A stretch of 64,000 nucleotides of DNA, from assembly GCF_014652095.1 (NCBI RefSeq), contig NZ_BMYD01000001.1, forward strand, positions 597,466 to 661,465, in the 5' to 3' direction. Source of the stretch: Cognatilysobacter bugurensis (GTDB taxonomy: Bacteria > Pseudomonadota > Gammaproteobacteria > Xanthomonadales > Xanthomonadaceae). How positions within the stretch are numbered: the stretch's first letter is position 1; the number at the start of each line of letters is the position of its first letter. Both the position numbers and the translations under genes were made by a program. Below are positions 33,653 through 43,261 of this stretch, piece by piece. Below the pieces are notes generated by a model. The model was not told the DNA's origin. It saw only the letters and a list, made by a program, of their open reading frames with translations, and searched no databases.

Positions 33653-35572
33653 TCAGTTGGTGAGCTGATGCGGTGTCGCCATCAACTGCTGCCGACCGAA
33701 CCAGCTGCGCAGCCGCGCGAGCAGCAGCTCGGCATCCGTGAGCGCCTCGCGCTGCGCGCGCACCCTGACGGCCGCCGCCGGGTTGTCGGTGGAGATGTCG
33801 TCCACGCCGAGGTCCATGTAGCGCGCCATCCGCGCCGGGTCGTTGACCGTCCAGACCTGCAGCCGGTAATCGCGACGCCGGGCGTCGGCCACGGCGGCCG
33901 AATCGAGCGCCAAGTGGTTGAGCCCGAGCATGTCGAACTCGGTGCGCCGCGCGGTGCCCGGCAACGCGGCGTTGGCAAACAGCACCAGCGGTGCTTGCGG
34001 TGCGGCATCGCGCGCGACGCGGATCAACTCCGGCGAGAGCGAGGCGAGCATGACGCGGTCCTGGTACCGGCCACGCCGTATCTCCCTGAGGGTCGCCGTG
34101 AGCAGCGCATCGGCGTTGTGCGCGTCGGGCTTGAGTTCGATGATCGTGGTGGCACGGCGGTCGATGAAGGTGAGTGCCTCCCGCAGCGTGGGGACGCGCT
34201 CGCCTGCGAACGCGGGATCGAACGGGCGGCCGACGTCGAGCTCGCGAATCACCGCCGTGGGCGTCTCGACGACTCGCCGCGGATCGCCGGCGAGACGCAG
34301 GAAGTCGCTGTCGTGAAAGACCACGGGCACTCCGTCGGCGCTGAGCCGGACGTCGAGCTCGATCGCGTCCGCGCCCGCGTCGATGGCGGCCTTGAATGCG
34401 GCCAGCGTGTTCTCCGGGGCGACGGCCGACGCGCCGCGGTGCGCGGTGATCGTGACCTCGCGACGCAGGTTCATGCTGTTGACGGCGAGCGTTGCCTGGC
34501 TGAGTGCGACGACGAGGAACAGCCCCTCCGCGGCCCAGACGAAGCGGCCCGGATGCGCCGGCACGGGATCGGCGGTGCAGGAGGCGCGCGTGCCGCCGAG
34601 CCGGAGGAACAGCGCGCGCACGAGCAGTGCATTGAGCGTGGTGCCCAGAAACAGCACACCCAGCGCCGTGGCGGCATAGAACGTGAGGTAGCCAGCCATG
34701 CCGGCGCTCATGAGCCAGCGATGCGGCGGCAACCCGTCGAGCAGCGGCGTAGCCGCGCGCGAATACAGGTCGGTGACGATCACCGGCATCACGGCGACGG
34801 TGAGTGCCAATCCGACCACGAGGACGGCGATGCGCAGGTGCCTGCCGCGCGTCAGCGTCCGACTGCGCGCGAGTGCGGCGGCCGGCGTCAGGCCTTCGAG
34901 CACGAGGGCTGGCGTTGCGAGCAGCCATCGGAAGTACAGCGTCGCGTGCAGCAGCAGGCCCGCAATCAACACGGGCAGGAACGCGCCGATAAACGCCCAC
35001 ATCGCAGGTGGCCGCGCGGTCACCACGTAGTACGGGTCATATGTACTCAGCAGCATCTCGTAGAGCACGCTGCCCAGTGCGAGCCAGGGCACAGCCAGCA
35101 ACGCGTGAACCAGCACCTGCGTGCCGGCGAGCACAGCGAGTGGACCGGCGCGGCGCAGCACGCCCAGCAGCGCCATGGCCGCGGTGCGATACCGGCAACC
35201 GTGGCTGGCCGACACCAGCAGCATGCCGGCCTGCTGCAACATCACGACGAACCACGTGAGCGCGGCGGCGAGCATGAGCCACGCGAGCGCCAGCGCGCTG
35301 TCGAGCAGACCATCGACGTCGCCGGCGAGCGGGCGTTCGATCCAATGCAACGACGCGGCGAGCGACCACGTCGTCAGCGGCGCTGCGGCGACGGTCGCAA
35401 ACGCCGTGAACAGCAGATACCAGGCCAGCATCGGCCGCAGGTGGCGCCGCACGTCGCGTCGCATGTCGTGAACGAGGATGCCGCGCAGGAGCGCGCGGTC
35501 GTCGGGCGCGGCCTGCGGCGTCGTTCTGTCGTGGCTCGTGTCGTGGATGCTCGAGCTGCCTCGTTCCTGCAT
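33653..35572 (-). CDS. Membrane-bound glycerophosphodiester phosphodiesterase
   Basis: 639 residues. The N-terminal half (about 50-350) has roughly eight hydrophobic helices and matches the GDPD membrane domain. The C-terminal half (about 375-620) is a GDPD TIM barrel: ITAHRGASAVAPENTLAAF (catalytic HRG), AIELDVRLSADGVPVVFHD (metal Glu/Asp and second His), TIIELKPD and a final VWTVNDPARMARYMDLGVD. It hydrolyses glycerophosphodiesters to sn-glycerol 3-phosphate and an alcohol at the membrane, possibly lipid head groups such as polyglycerol or lipoteichoic-like polymers. Convergent with the UbiA fusion. The ATG at 35572 lacks a good ribosome-binding site, so the start is uncertain by a few codons. 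Confidence 0.92.
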   Translation of the reverse strand: MQERGSSSIHDTSHDRTTPQAAPDDRALLRGILVHDMRRDVRRHLRPMLAWYLLFTAFATVAAAPLTTWSLAASLHWIERPLAGDVDGLLDSALALAWLMLAAALTWFVVMLQQAGMLLVSASHGCRYRTAAMALLGVLRRAGPLAVLAGTQVLVHALLAVPWLALGSVLYEMLLSTYDPYYVVTARPPAMWAFIGAFLPVLIAGLLLHATLYFRWLLATPALVLEGLTPAAALARSRTLTRGRHLRIAVLVVGLALTVAVMPVIVTDLYSRAATPLLDGLPPHRWLMSAGMAGYLTFYAATALGVLFLGTTLNALLVRALFLRLGGTRASCTADPVPAHPGRFVWAAEGLFLVVALSQATLAVNSMNLRREVTITAHRGASAVAPENTLAAFKAAIDAGADAIELDVRLSADGVPVVFHDSDFLRLAGDPRRVVETPTAVIRELDVGRPFDPAFAGERVPTLREALTFIDRRATTIIELKPDAHNADALLTATLREIRRGRYQDRVMLASLSPELIRVARDAAPQAPLVLFANAALPGTARRTEFDMLGLNHLALDSAAVADARRRDYRLQVWTVNDPARMARYMDLGVDDISTDNPAAAVRVRAQREALTDAELLLARLRSWFGRQQLMATPHQLTN

Positions 35573-35757
35573 GGCGCGAGTCTAGACAGACGGGCGGTGG
35601 TGGCTGCGAAGAAAGACGAGCAGGGCGGGCGACGGCCGATCGCAGGCGCCAGCATTCTCCGCCGTTGCTCGGCAGGCGTCGCGTTGCGGCCTCGTTCCGT
35701 CCCGGCCGGGCCCGCGCGCGTCGACGCGGCCGGCGGCAGAGGCGCGATGGCGTCGGA

Positions 35758-38332
35758 CTAGTCGATCTGCCCGCCGGGCACCGCCCCGCCGACCAGTTCG
35801 AGCAACCGTTCGGGATCCAGCGGTTTCACCAGGTGGTGGTCGAAACCTGCCGCATGCGAACGCGCACGGTCTTCGGCTTGTCCGTACCCGGTCGCCGCGA
35901 TGAACAGCGCGTCGCCGGCGCAGGCCGCGCGCAACCGGGTGGCGAGGTCGTAGCCGGAGAGATCGGGCAGCCCGATGTCGAGCACGTACGTGTCGAATGC
36001 GCCCGGGTCGTGCCCGGAAAGTGCGCCCGTCGCCGTGTGGGCCACGGTGACGTCGTGGCCGTACAACCGGAGCAGGTCGGCCGTCGTGTTCGCCGCGTCC
36101 TCGTTGTCGTCGACGAGCAGGACGCGTGCATGTCGCAAGGTGACCGGGCGTGCGTGGGTCACCGGCGGTGGCGCGTCCGCCGCCTGGTGGCGCGGGAGCG
36201 AGAGCGCGAACGTGCTGCCCTGTCCGGGGCCCTCGCTTGACGCGGTTACAGCCCCCCCCGTGCATCTCGACCAGGCGCTTCACCAGCGGCAGGCCGATAC
36301 CGAGGCCGCCCTGCGAGCGGTCCGGCGTGCGCTCGCCCTGGGTGAACAGTTCGAACACCACGGGCAGCAGGCTGGGACTGATGCCGAAGCCGTTGTCGGT
36401 CACGTGCAGCGAGACGGAGTCGCCGTCCGCGGCGGCGCCGACGCGGATCTCCCCGCCTTCAGGCGTGTAACGCGCCGCGTTGTTGAGGAGATTGGCGACG
36501 ATCTGCACGAGCCGGGTGCGGTCGCCCTGCACGGTCAGCGGTTCCGATGGCACCGACGCGGACAGCGCGTGGCGGCGCGCATCGACGAGCGGGCGCACCT
36601 GTTCCACCGCGGCCGCGACGACGGCGCGCATGTCGACCGGCGCGACGTCGAGCTGGACCAGGCCGCGTGTCACGCGCGACACGTCGAGCAGGTCGTCCAC
36701 GAGGGCCGTGATGTGGCCGACTTGGCGGCTGATGATCTCGCCCGTGGTGCGCACGCGCGCGGGATCCTCGGGAACCATGCGCAGCAACTGCGCGGCGGTG
36801 GCGATCGGCGCCAGCGGGTTGCGCAGTTCATGGCCGAGCATGGCGAGGAACTCGTCCTTGCGCTCGTTGGACAGGCGCAGCTCCTCGTCCACGGCCTTGC
36901 GCGCAGTGATGTCCATGACCACGCCCGCCATCCGGCTCGGCGCGCCGTTGCTTTCGTAGACGGCGCCGTAGGCCGCGATCCAGTGCAGCGAACCGTCGGG
37001 CCAGATGACCCGCGCTTCGAATCGCCAAACTCCGATCTGCGCGATCGCGTCGCGGAATGCCTGGGCAACCCGATCGCGGTCGTCCGGGTGGACGTGGTGG
37101 ATGAATGTTTCGAAGCCCCACTCGGGGATGCGCTCGTCGTAGCCGAAGCACTTGTCGTGCCGCAACGAGCGGTACGCAGCGTCGGTGACGAGGTCGAGAT
37201 CCCAGTCGCCGATCTCCGCCGAGTCGAGCGCGATCTGCAAGCGCTGGGCGATGTGGATCGCTTCGGCGCGCGCTTCGACAAGCTCCGCGGTGCGCTCGGC
37301 CACGGTGGTCTCCAGCGAACCCGTGAGCTCGCGCAGTGCCGCTGCCGTCGCCCACTGGTCGATCGCCGCCGTGACGCGCCGTGCGACTTCGCTCGCGAAT
37401 TCCGAATCGGCCTCGGTCCAGATTCGCGAAGCGACGAAGAAAAAACGCCCCGGCGCATCTGCGGGGCGGTCGATACGGACGGCCAGGAGCGCCCGATCGA
37501 GCGGGGAGCTTGTCGGAGCGGGCCCGCTCGACGGGGGCAGACACCATGCGTCAGGAGCCGCAATGTCACCGGCCGCAGCGGACTGCACTACTCGGGACGT
37601 GATGGCGCGTTCCCATGTCTCAGCGTCGAACTCGCCCGTGATGACTTCCGTCCGGGCTGCGCCCTCCGGCGTCTGATCGACGACGCGGCATCCGCCAAGC
37701 GGTTCGAGGTAGTCGACGAGCACACGACCGGCCGCAGCGAGTGCATCGTCAGACGAGTCCACCGCCGCCAGCGCGTCGGTGAGTTCGAGCAGGTGCGCCT
37801 GACGCCGCTCGCCGAGCACGCGCGTCGTCGTCTCGACCACGGAGCTGTACATCCCGCGCAGGCGACCGTCCTCGTCGCGCGCCGGCGAGAAGAAATACGT
37901 GAACCACGCGCGTTCCTCGCCGCCGGCGCGGCGGATCATCAGTGGCACGTCTTCCATGTGGAACGCTTCGCCTGCGCGGGCGCGGTCCACGAGTGGGCCG
38001 ATATCCGGCCAGATTTCGGGCCATACCTCGTCGAGTTTCTCGCCGAGGGCCGCCGGGTGCTTTTCGCCAAGGAACTCGACGTACGCGTCGTTGTAGAGCA
38101 GCCGGCGCTCGTCGCCCCAGACCAGCGACATCGGCTGCTTCGCGTCGAGCATCATCCGGAACATCACGCGCATCGACGCAGGCCACGTGCCGATGTGGCC
38201 GAGGCCGGGCAGCGTGGACTGGCGCTCGTCCAGCGCAGCGGTGACGGGGATGCGTTCCGGTATCGACGTCAAGGCGGGCACGAGGGCTCCGAACGGGTCT
38301 CCATGATTGCAGAGGTGGGCAATTGGAGGCAT
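35758..38332 (-). CDS. Hybrid sensor histidine kinase with receiver, split by a +1 frameshift in a G8 tract
   Basis: From ATG 38332 (GAGGTG upstream): an N-terminal PAS/GAF-type input domain (about 45-190; MSLVWGDERRLLYNDAYVEF), a second sensory region, a PAS_3 domain (about 385-490; WRFEARVIWPDGSLHWIAAY), HisKA with phospho-acceptor His501 (HELRNPLAPI), HATPase (NNAARYT, DNGFGIS, GGLGIGLPLVKRLVEMHGG) and a receiver (VLLVDDNED; LDIGLPDLSG with the phospho-Asp; LVKPLD). The frame breaks at 36252-36259: with one G fewer the kinase reads HGGAVTASSEGPGQGST and joins the receiver without a gap, and the total length is 3n+1. As given, the kinase ends in an out-of-frame tail reaching 35582, and the receiver could start only internally (ATG 36162). 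Sequencing error, phase variation or real decay are all possible. Cytosolic, no membrane helices. Confidence 0.88.
36252..36259 (-). repeat. C8/G8 homopolymer at the kinase-receiver junction
   Basis: Eight C on the plus strand (G8 on the coding strand). Seven would restore the frame across the HATPase G2 box. It is among the longest homopolymers I noticed in the window and sits exactly where the frame breaks. Confidence 0.85.
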
Positions 38333-38552
38333 GAACACCTCTGACAAATCGGGGTCGCCGTGCGTATGGGCGGGCAGGGCCTGACTCGGCGTTTCGTTCC
38401 CCGCGAGCAGTCGCCGCGCCGATGCTCCCGTAGCGAAGGGGCCAGCTTCGCAACGCAAGGGCGCGCCCGAACCTCATTTCGGATGCGGATTTCGGGCAGT
38501 GCCTGCGGTGTTGCCGGCACAATAGGCGCTTCCACGAACCGCCTGTCCGTCC

Positions 38553-39431
38553 ATGGCCCTGCTTCGTCTTTGCTTCATCTCCCTGCTGATCGCGGCCAAC
38601 ACGGTGCTGCACGTGGTGCCGCTGCTGATCGTGTCGATGCTGAAGGCGGTGCTGCCGTCGGATCGCCTTCGCAAGGCCAGCAATCCGGTGCTGACGGGCC
38701 TGGCGGAAAGCTGGATCGGGGTGAACAGCTGGGCGGTCGACCGGTTCACGGGCACGCGCGTGGACGTGGAGATGGACGCGTCCCTGCGCATGGACGGCCA
38801 CTACCTGATGCTGGCCAACCACCAGAGCTGGGTGGACATCGTGGTGCTGCAGAAGGTGTTCAATCGGCGCATTCCGTTCATGCGTTTTTTCCTCAAGCGC
38901 CAGTTGATCTGGGTGCCGCTGCTCGGGGTGGCATGGTGGGCGCTGGACTTTCCGTTCATGGGCCGCCACACGCCGAAGCAGATTGCCCGCCGGCCTGAAC
39001 TCGCGGGGCGCGATATCGAAACCACGCGCCGCGCCTGCGAAAAATTCCGCGAGATCCCAGTGACGATCGTGAACTTTGTCGAGGGGACGCGTTTTACCCC
39101 CGCCAAGCATGCGCGGCAGGGCAGCGGCTATCGGCATCTGCTGAAGCCCAAGGCAGGGGGCGTGGCGTTCGTGCTCGACGCGATGGGCGAAGGCCTGCAC
39201 GCGATTCTCGATGCGACGATTGCCTATCCCGCCGGCCGCCCGTCGCTTGCCGACCTGCTGGCCGGCCGCGTGCCGGAGGTCCGCGTACACGTGCGTCACC
39301 GCCCGATTCCGGCGGAGTTTCTCGGTGGCGACTACCAGAACGACCGCGCGTTCCGTGTCCGGTTCCAGCGGTGGATGAACGGTCTGTGGCACGAAAAGGA
39401 CCCGGACGTGGAGCGACTGCTCGCGCGCTGA
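38553..39431 (+). CDS. 1-acylglycerol-phosphate acyltransferase family protein (YihG-like)
   Basis: 292 residues, the length of YihG-type acyltransferases. One N-terminal membrane helix (LLIAANTVLHVVPLLIVSML). PlsC motifs: I NHQSWVD (NHxxxxD), II RRIPFMRFFLKRQL, III FVEGTRFT and IV IAYPAGRP. The family acylates lysophosphatidic acid or related lysolipids at the inner-membrane face. YihG-like proteins are a paralogue of PlsC with distinct acyl-chain preference, so this is probably an accessory phospholipid-remodelling enzyme. Divergent from the hybrid kinase; monocistronic. Confidence 0.92.
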   Translation: MALLRLCFISLLIAANTVLHVVPLLIVSMLKAVLPSDRLRKASNPVLTGLAESWIGVNSWAVDRFTGTRVDVEMDASLRMDGHYLMLANHQSWVDIVVLQKVFNRRIPFMRFFLKRQLIWVPLLGVAWWALDFPFMGRHTPKQIARRPELAGRDIETTRRACEKFREIPVTIVNFVEGTRFTPAKHARQGSGYRHLLKPKAGGVAFVLDAMGEGLHAILDATIAYPAGRPSLADLLAGRVPEVRVHVRHRPIPAEFLGGDYQNDRAFRVRFQRWMNGLWHEKDPDVERLLAR

Positions 39432-40089
39432 GCGAGCGCCGGCACGTCCGCCTGCGGCAAGCGCCGAACGGCTCAGCCGAGCCTGCCCGGGGCCCCGCTG
39501 ATATATCGCCTCGACCGTTGGCATGGGCAGCTGCCGTCGCCGGGCGGGAGAACGCTCGGTCCGGCACTGATCCGCCGCGCGCCGACACGCGGCTTTTGGA
39601 ACTCGCGCATGGTGCGATTCTCGCCGTCGCGACGGCCACCGCGCTTTGACGTTCGCCGCGGGTCGCTCCTTATCTTTTACACCTGCGTTCGTAACAGCAG
39701 CCACGCGGGTGGACCTGGCGCCTTGGCGAGGAACACCGCGACTGCGTCGTCATCCGCGGCCCCTGCGGGACCGACCAGAAGTTGACGCGGACGTTGGGTT
39801 GACCGTGCGGCGCTCGCCCGCACGCCGGTCCGTTTCCGGTTGATAAGCGCGGCCGTAAGACGGCCTGACCGACTGTCTCGAGCGGCTCCGGCGCGGCCGC
39901 GAGCGAGCAGACCGCGCGGCGCGTGAGCGCCGATCATCCGGATTTCATTCAGCTTCCCTTAGGGTTTCGCCTCGCAACGCCTGTTCGCTCGACCGCGCGC
40001 TCCACGCGCATCAGGGTCGGCCCGGCCTGGAGTTCCTGTCCCGGCGTCCTGCAGGTGTGCATCCGTTTACTACTCCACAGGAGAGCACC
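39432..40089. other. 658-base gene-free stretch
   Basis: No frame with coding character or family signal on either strand. It must carry the promoter of the following membrane protein gene, but no clear -10/-35 pair is visible. AGGAG just before 40090 is the ribosome-binding site of that gene. Confidence 0.35.
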
Positions 40090-41100
40090 ATGGCTGCAGT
40101 AACTCATACGACCACCGCCACAGCCGCGACGCGGCGGGTGTCCTGGGGCGCAATCCTCGCCGGCGCCGTCGTCGGGCTTGCGGTGATGCTGCTGATGGGC
40201 GTGCTCGGCATCGCGATCGGTGCAAGCGTCATCGACCCGATGCAGGAGCAGAACCCCGTCGAAGGCATCGGCATCGGTTCGGGGATCTACTTCGTCATCA
40301 GCGTGATCGTATCGATGCTGGCGGGCGGCTATGTGGCCGGTGCCCTCGCGACGCTGCAGACGCACCACGACCGCACGCTTCATGGCCTTGCCACGTGGGC
40401 GATCATCACCTTGCTCTCGATGGCGCTGCTCGCCACCGGCATCGGTCGCCTGATCGGTGGCACGCTCAATCTGCTCGGCGAAGGCCTGCAGAAGGCGGGG
40501 CAGGCCGCGTCCGCCGTGACGGGCCCGATCGTCAACCAGGCACAGGACGAGCTGAAGCAGGGCAGTGTCGACATCAGCGCGCTGCGTCGTGAAGCCGAGG
40601 CGCTTCTGCGCGACACGGGCAACCGCCAGCTGAAGCCGGGCGAGCTCGAGCGCGATGCGGAGCAGGTCGGCGACGCCGCCGGCGAGGCGCTGCAGCGCGC
40701 CGCGCAGAATCCGGCGCAGGCCGACGAGGCTCTGAACCAGATCCTCGACCGCATCCAGAGCGAGGCGCGCGAGACGATCAACGGCACGGACCGCGAGGCG
40801 CTGGTCAACCTCATCGTGGCCCGCACCGGCATGAGCCGCGACGAGGCCCAAAAGACCGTCGACAACTGGGACCGCAGCTACAGCCAGGCGTACCAGCAGG
40901 CCCAGTCGACTTGGCAGCAGGCGAAGGTGCAGGCCGAGCAGAAGGCACGCCAGTGGGGCCAGGTGTCGGCTGAGGCCGTTGCTGCGGCCGCGTGGTGGTC
41001 GCTGTTCGTGCTGGTGCTCGGCGCGGTTGCGGCTGCAATGGGCGCGAACATCGGCGCGAATCGTCTCGCCGTGGCGACGCGCACGGACGTTCGCCGCTAA
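40090..41100 (+). CDS. Membrane protein of the PhnA-like/YrzE type with a helical cytosolic loop
   Basis: 336 residues from ATG 40090 (ACAGGAGAGCACC precedes). Three N-terminal hydrophobic helices (about 18-42, 64-86 and 98-118) show the pattern VSWGAILAGAVVGLAVMLLM of TIGR04086/YrzE-like proteins. A long soluble helical region follows (about 125-300, rich in Gln, Ala and Glu, with LRREAEALLRDTGNRQL and AYQQAQSTWQQAKVQAEQ, probable coiled coil), then a last transmembrane helix (about 300-322). Such proteins are called PhnA-like in annotations, without evidence of phosphonate metabolism. It is probably an envelope-stress or structural membrane protein. A strong terminator follows. Confidence 0.8.
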   Translation: MAAVTHTTTATAATRRVSWGAILAGAVVGLAVMLLMGVLGIAIGASVIDPMQEQNPVEGIGIGSGIYFVISVIVSMLAGGYVAGALATLQTHHDRTLHGLATWAIITLLSMALLATGIGRLIGGTLNLLGEGLQKAGQAASAVTGPIVNQAQDELKQGSVDISALRREAEALLRDTGNRQLKPGELERDAEQVGDAAGEALQRAAQNPAQADEALNQILDRIQSEARETINGTDREALVNLIVARTGMSRDEAQKTVDNWDRSYSQAYQQAQSTWQQAKVQAEQKARQWGQVSAEAVAAAAWWSLFVLVLGAVAAAMGANIGANRLAVATRTDVRR

Positions 41101-41169
41101 GCGAGTTCGAGCGGCAGGCGCCGGGCCACGCAGCTCGGCGCTCGTCGTCGGATCGTGTGCTAAGGAAGA

Positions 41170-41193
41170 GGCCCCGCACTGCGGGGCCTTTTT
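41170..41193 (+). terminator. Intrinsic terminator after the PhnA-like gene
   Basis: GGCCCCGC-ACT-GCGGGGCC followed by T5, 70 bases after the stop; same arm and loop as the copy at 14402-14426. Confidence 0.85.
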
Positions 41194-41299
41194 ACGTCTG
41201 CACGCGCGTGTCAAAGACTTACGCAGTGGTCGGCAGGTCCGTTGACTGACGTTCCGCTGCGCGACAAGCCTCCAGCGCGCCGGCCGCTATGATCTGCCG

Positions 41300-41665
41300 A
41301 TGGCCAAACTCCTGCTCAACCTGCGCGGCGTGCTCGAAGACGAAGCCGACGACGTGCGCGCGATGCTCGACCGGGCGCGCATCGAGTACTACGAGACGCC
41401 ACCCAGCATCTGGGGCATTTCGGCCGGTGGCATCTACGTCAAAGACAATTCGGACGTGCCCGAGGCCAAGCGGTTGATGGCCCAATACCAGTCGCAGCGC
41501 CGGGCCCGCGTGCGCGCCGAGCAAGAGGCGGCGATGCGCGACGGCACTGCCGAGACCTTCGGTACTGTGTTGCGCAACGAGCCGGTGCGCGTCGTGCTGA
41601 CGATCATCGCGATCGCGTTCCTGCTCGGCCTGGTCGCGCTGCCGGCGGTGTTGCTGCGCGGCTGA
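41300..41665 (+). CDS. DUF6164 family membrane protein
   Basis: 121 residues. N-terminal soluble domain (MAKLLLNLRGVLEDEADDVR, then EYYETPPSIWGISAGGIYVKD), a charged helix (QSQRRARVRAEQEAAM) and one C-terminal transmembrane helix (RVVLTIIAIAFLLGLVALPAVLL). The pattern YYETPPS.WGIS..GIW/YV is characteristic of the DUF6164 group in gammaproteobacteria. The soluble part resembles the DUF2007-like signal-transducing fold. No function is known. Convergent with the NADH dehydrogenase gene, 18 bases apart. Confidence 0.85.
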   Translation: MAKLLLNLRGVLEDEADDVRAMLDRARIEYYETPPSIWGISAGGIYVKDNSDVPEAKRLMAQYQSQRRARVRAEQEAAMRDGTAETFGTVLRNEPVRVVLTIIAIAFLLGLVALPAVLLRG

Positions 41666-41683
41666 GGACGCGGACCGCGGGCG

Positions 41684-43018
41684 CTAGGTCGCGTGGTCGA
41701 CGCGGCCTTCAGCCGGCGCTTCGGACGCGCACGGCGCCGGCCCGGGCGGCGCGTCGTCCGCAGGGTCGGTCGGCTCTGGCGTGCCATCCCGGAAAATGAT
41801 CCGGGCGTGCCGCTGGTAGGTCCAGTACGACCAACCCCAGTTGAGCAGCACGATGAGCCGGCTGCGGAAGCCGATCAGAAAGAACACGTGGGCGACGAGC
41901 CAGAACCACCACGCGAGGGCGCCGCTCAGTCGCAGCCCGTGCACGTCGACGACCGCGGCCATGCGGCCGATCGTCGCGAGGTTGCCGTAGTCGCGGTATC
42001 GGAACGGCGGCGCGGCCTCGCCAGCGAGACGGGCGCTGATCACTCGCGCCACATGGCTGCCCATTTGTTTCGCTGCAGGGGCGACACCGGGAACGGAGCG
42101 GCCGTCTTGTTGCAGGGCGGCGAGATCGCCGGCCACGAAGATCTCAGGGTGGCCGGGAACGCTGAGGCCCGGCCCGACCGGAACGCGTCCGACGCGATCA
42201 GTCTCGACGCCCAACATCCGGCCCAGCGGCGATGCGGCGACGCCGGCCGCCCACAGCACCGTGCGCGCCGCGACGCGGTTGTCGCCTATGCGGTAGCCAC
42301 GCGCGTCGATGTCGGCCACCGGCGCGCCGGTGAGCACCTCGACGCCGAGGGATTCGAGCTGCGCACGCGCACGCTGGGAGAGCGACTCGGGGAACGACGA
42401 AAGCACGCGCGGCCCGGCTTCGATCAGCCTGACGCGCGCGGTGGCGGTGTTGATGTGGCGGAACTCGTCGCGCAACGTGTGTCGCGCGATCTCGGCGAGC
42501 GTGCCGGCGAGTTCAACGCCCGTGGGCCCGCCGCCGACGACCGCGAAATGCAGCCATGCGTCGCGCTCCTCCGGCGTGGCGGCCATCTCGGCGTTCTCGA
42601 ATGCGAGCAGGACGCGTCGCCGGATCTCCAATGCATCGTCGAGGGTCTTGAGGCCCGGCGCGTCTTCCGCCCACTCCTCATGGCCGAAATACGCGTGCGT
42701 GGAGCCGGTTGCGAGTACCAGCGTGTCGTAGTCGAGCCGGCGTCCATTGGACGTTCGCACTGCGCGGGCCTCGACATCGATCTCTGCGACCTCCGCGAGC
42801 ACGATCTCGACGTTGCGTTGGCGACGCAGGATGTGGCGCAGCGGCGCCGCGATGTCTGGCGACGACAGGCCTGCCGTGGCGACCTGATAGAGGAGGGGCT
42901 GGAACAGGTGGTGATTGCGTCGATCCACCAGCGTGATGCGCACCGGCGAGCGCGCCAGTGCGCGGACAGCCCACAGGCCAGCGAAACCGCCGCCGACCAC
43001 GACGATGTGAGGGCTCAT
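41684..43018 (-). CDS. ndh: Type II NADH dehydrogenase (NDH-2)
   Basis: 444 residues from ATG 43018 (GGAGCGG upstream). FAD-binding GGGFAGLWAVRAL at 8-20, the quinone-side RRNHHLFQPLLYQVATAGLS, the NADH-binding VVGGGPTGVELAGTL near 165 and the second FAD motif EIFVAGDLAAL near 300. The C-terminal amphipathic helices (about 355-410, WWFWLVAHVFFLIGFRSRL) anchor it to the inner membrane. It oxidises NADH and reduces ubiquinone without pumping protons. The last 35 residues are Pro/Ala/Glu-rich and variable. Monocistronic. Confidence 0.94.
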   Translation of the reverse strand: MSPHIVVVGGGFAGLWAVRALARSPVRITLVDRRNHHLFQPLLYQVATAGLSSPDIAAPLRHILRRQRNVEIVLAEVAEIDVEARAVRTSNGRRLDYDTLVLATGSTHAYFGHEEWAEDAPGLKTLDDALEIRRRVLLAFENAEMAATPEERDAWLHFAVVGGGPTGVELAGTLAEIARHTLRDEFRHINTATARVRLIEAGPRVLSSFPESLSQRARAQLESLGVEVLTGAPVADIDARGYRIGDNRVAARTVLWAAGVAASPLGRMLGVETDRVGRVPVGPGLSVPGHPEIFVAGDLAALQQDGRSVPGVAPAAKQMGSHVARVISARLAGEAAPPFRYRDYGNLATIGRMAAVVDVHGLRLSGALAWWFWLVAHVFFLIGFRSRLIVLLNWGWSYWTYQRHARIIFRDGTPEPTDPADDAPPGPAPCASEAPAEGRVDHAT

Positions 43019-43261
43019 ATCCGCTCCCGTCTGCAGTTGCGCAATTGTCCGCCTTACGCGGCGCGCGTGCATGTATGACGTGCGCGCGGACGGGAGCCCA
43101 TCGCCGAAAAAGCTTTGCGCGCGGCGCGAACGGACCATGGCGCGGGCGCGGAGAACTGCCAAACCGTCGGGCCGGACGCACAGCCGCTGCGCTGCCTGCA
43201 CGGTGCAACCGCAGGCAACGCCCGAGGGGCGCGGCGAGCGAAATCACCGCGCTGCAGTGGC

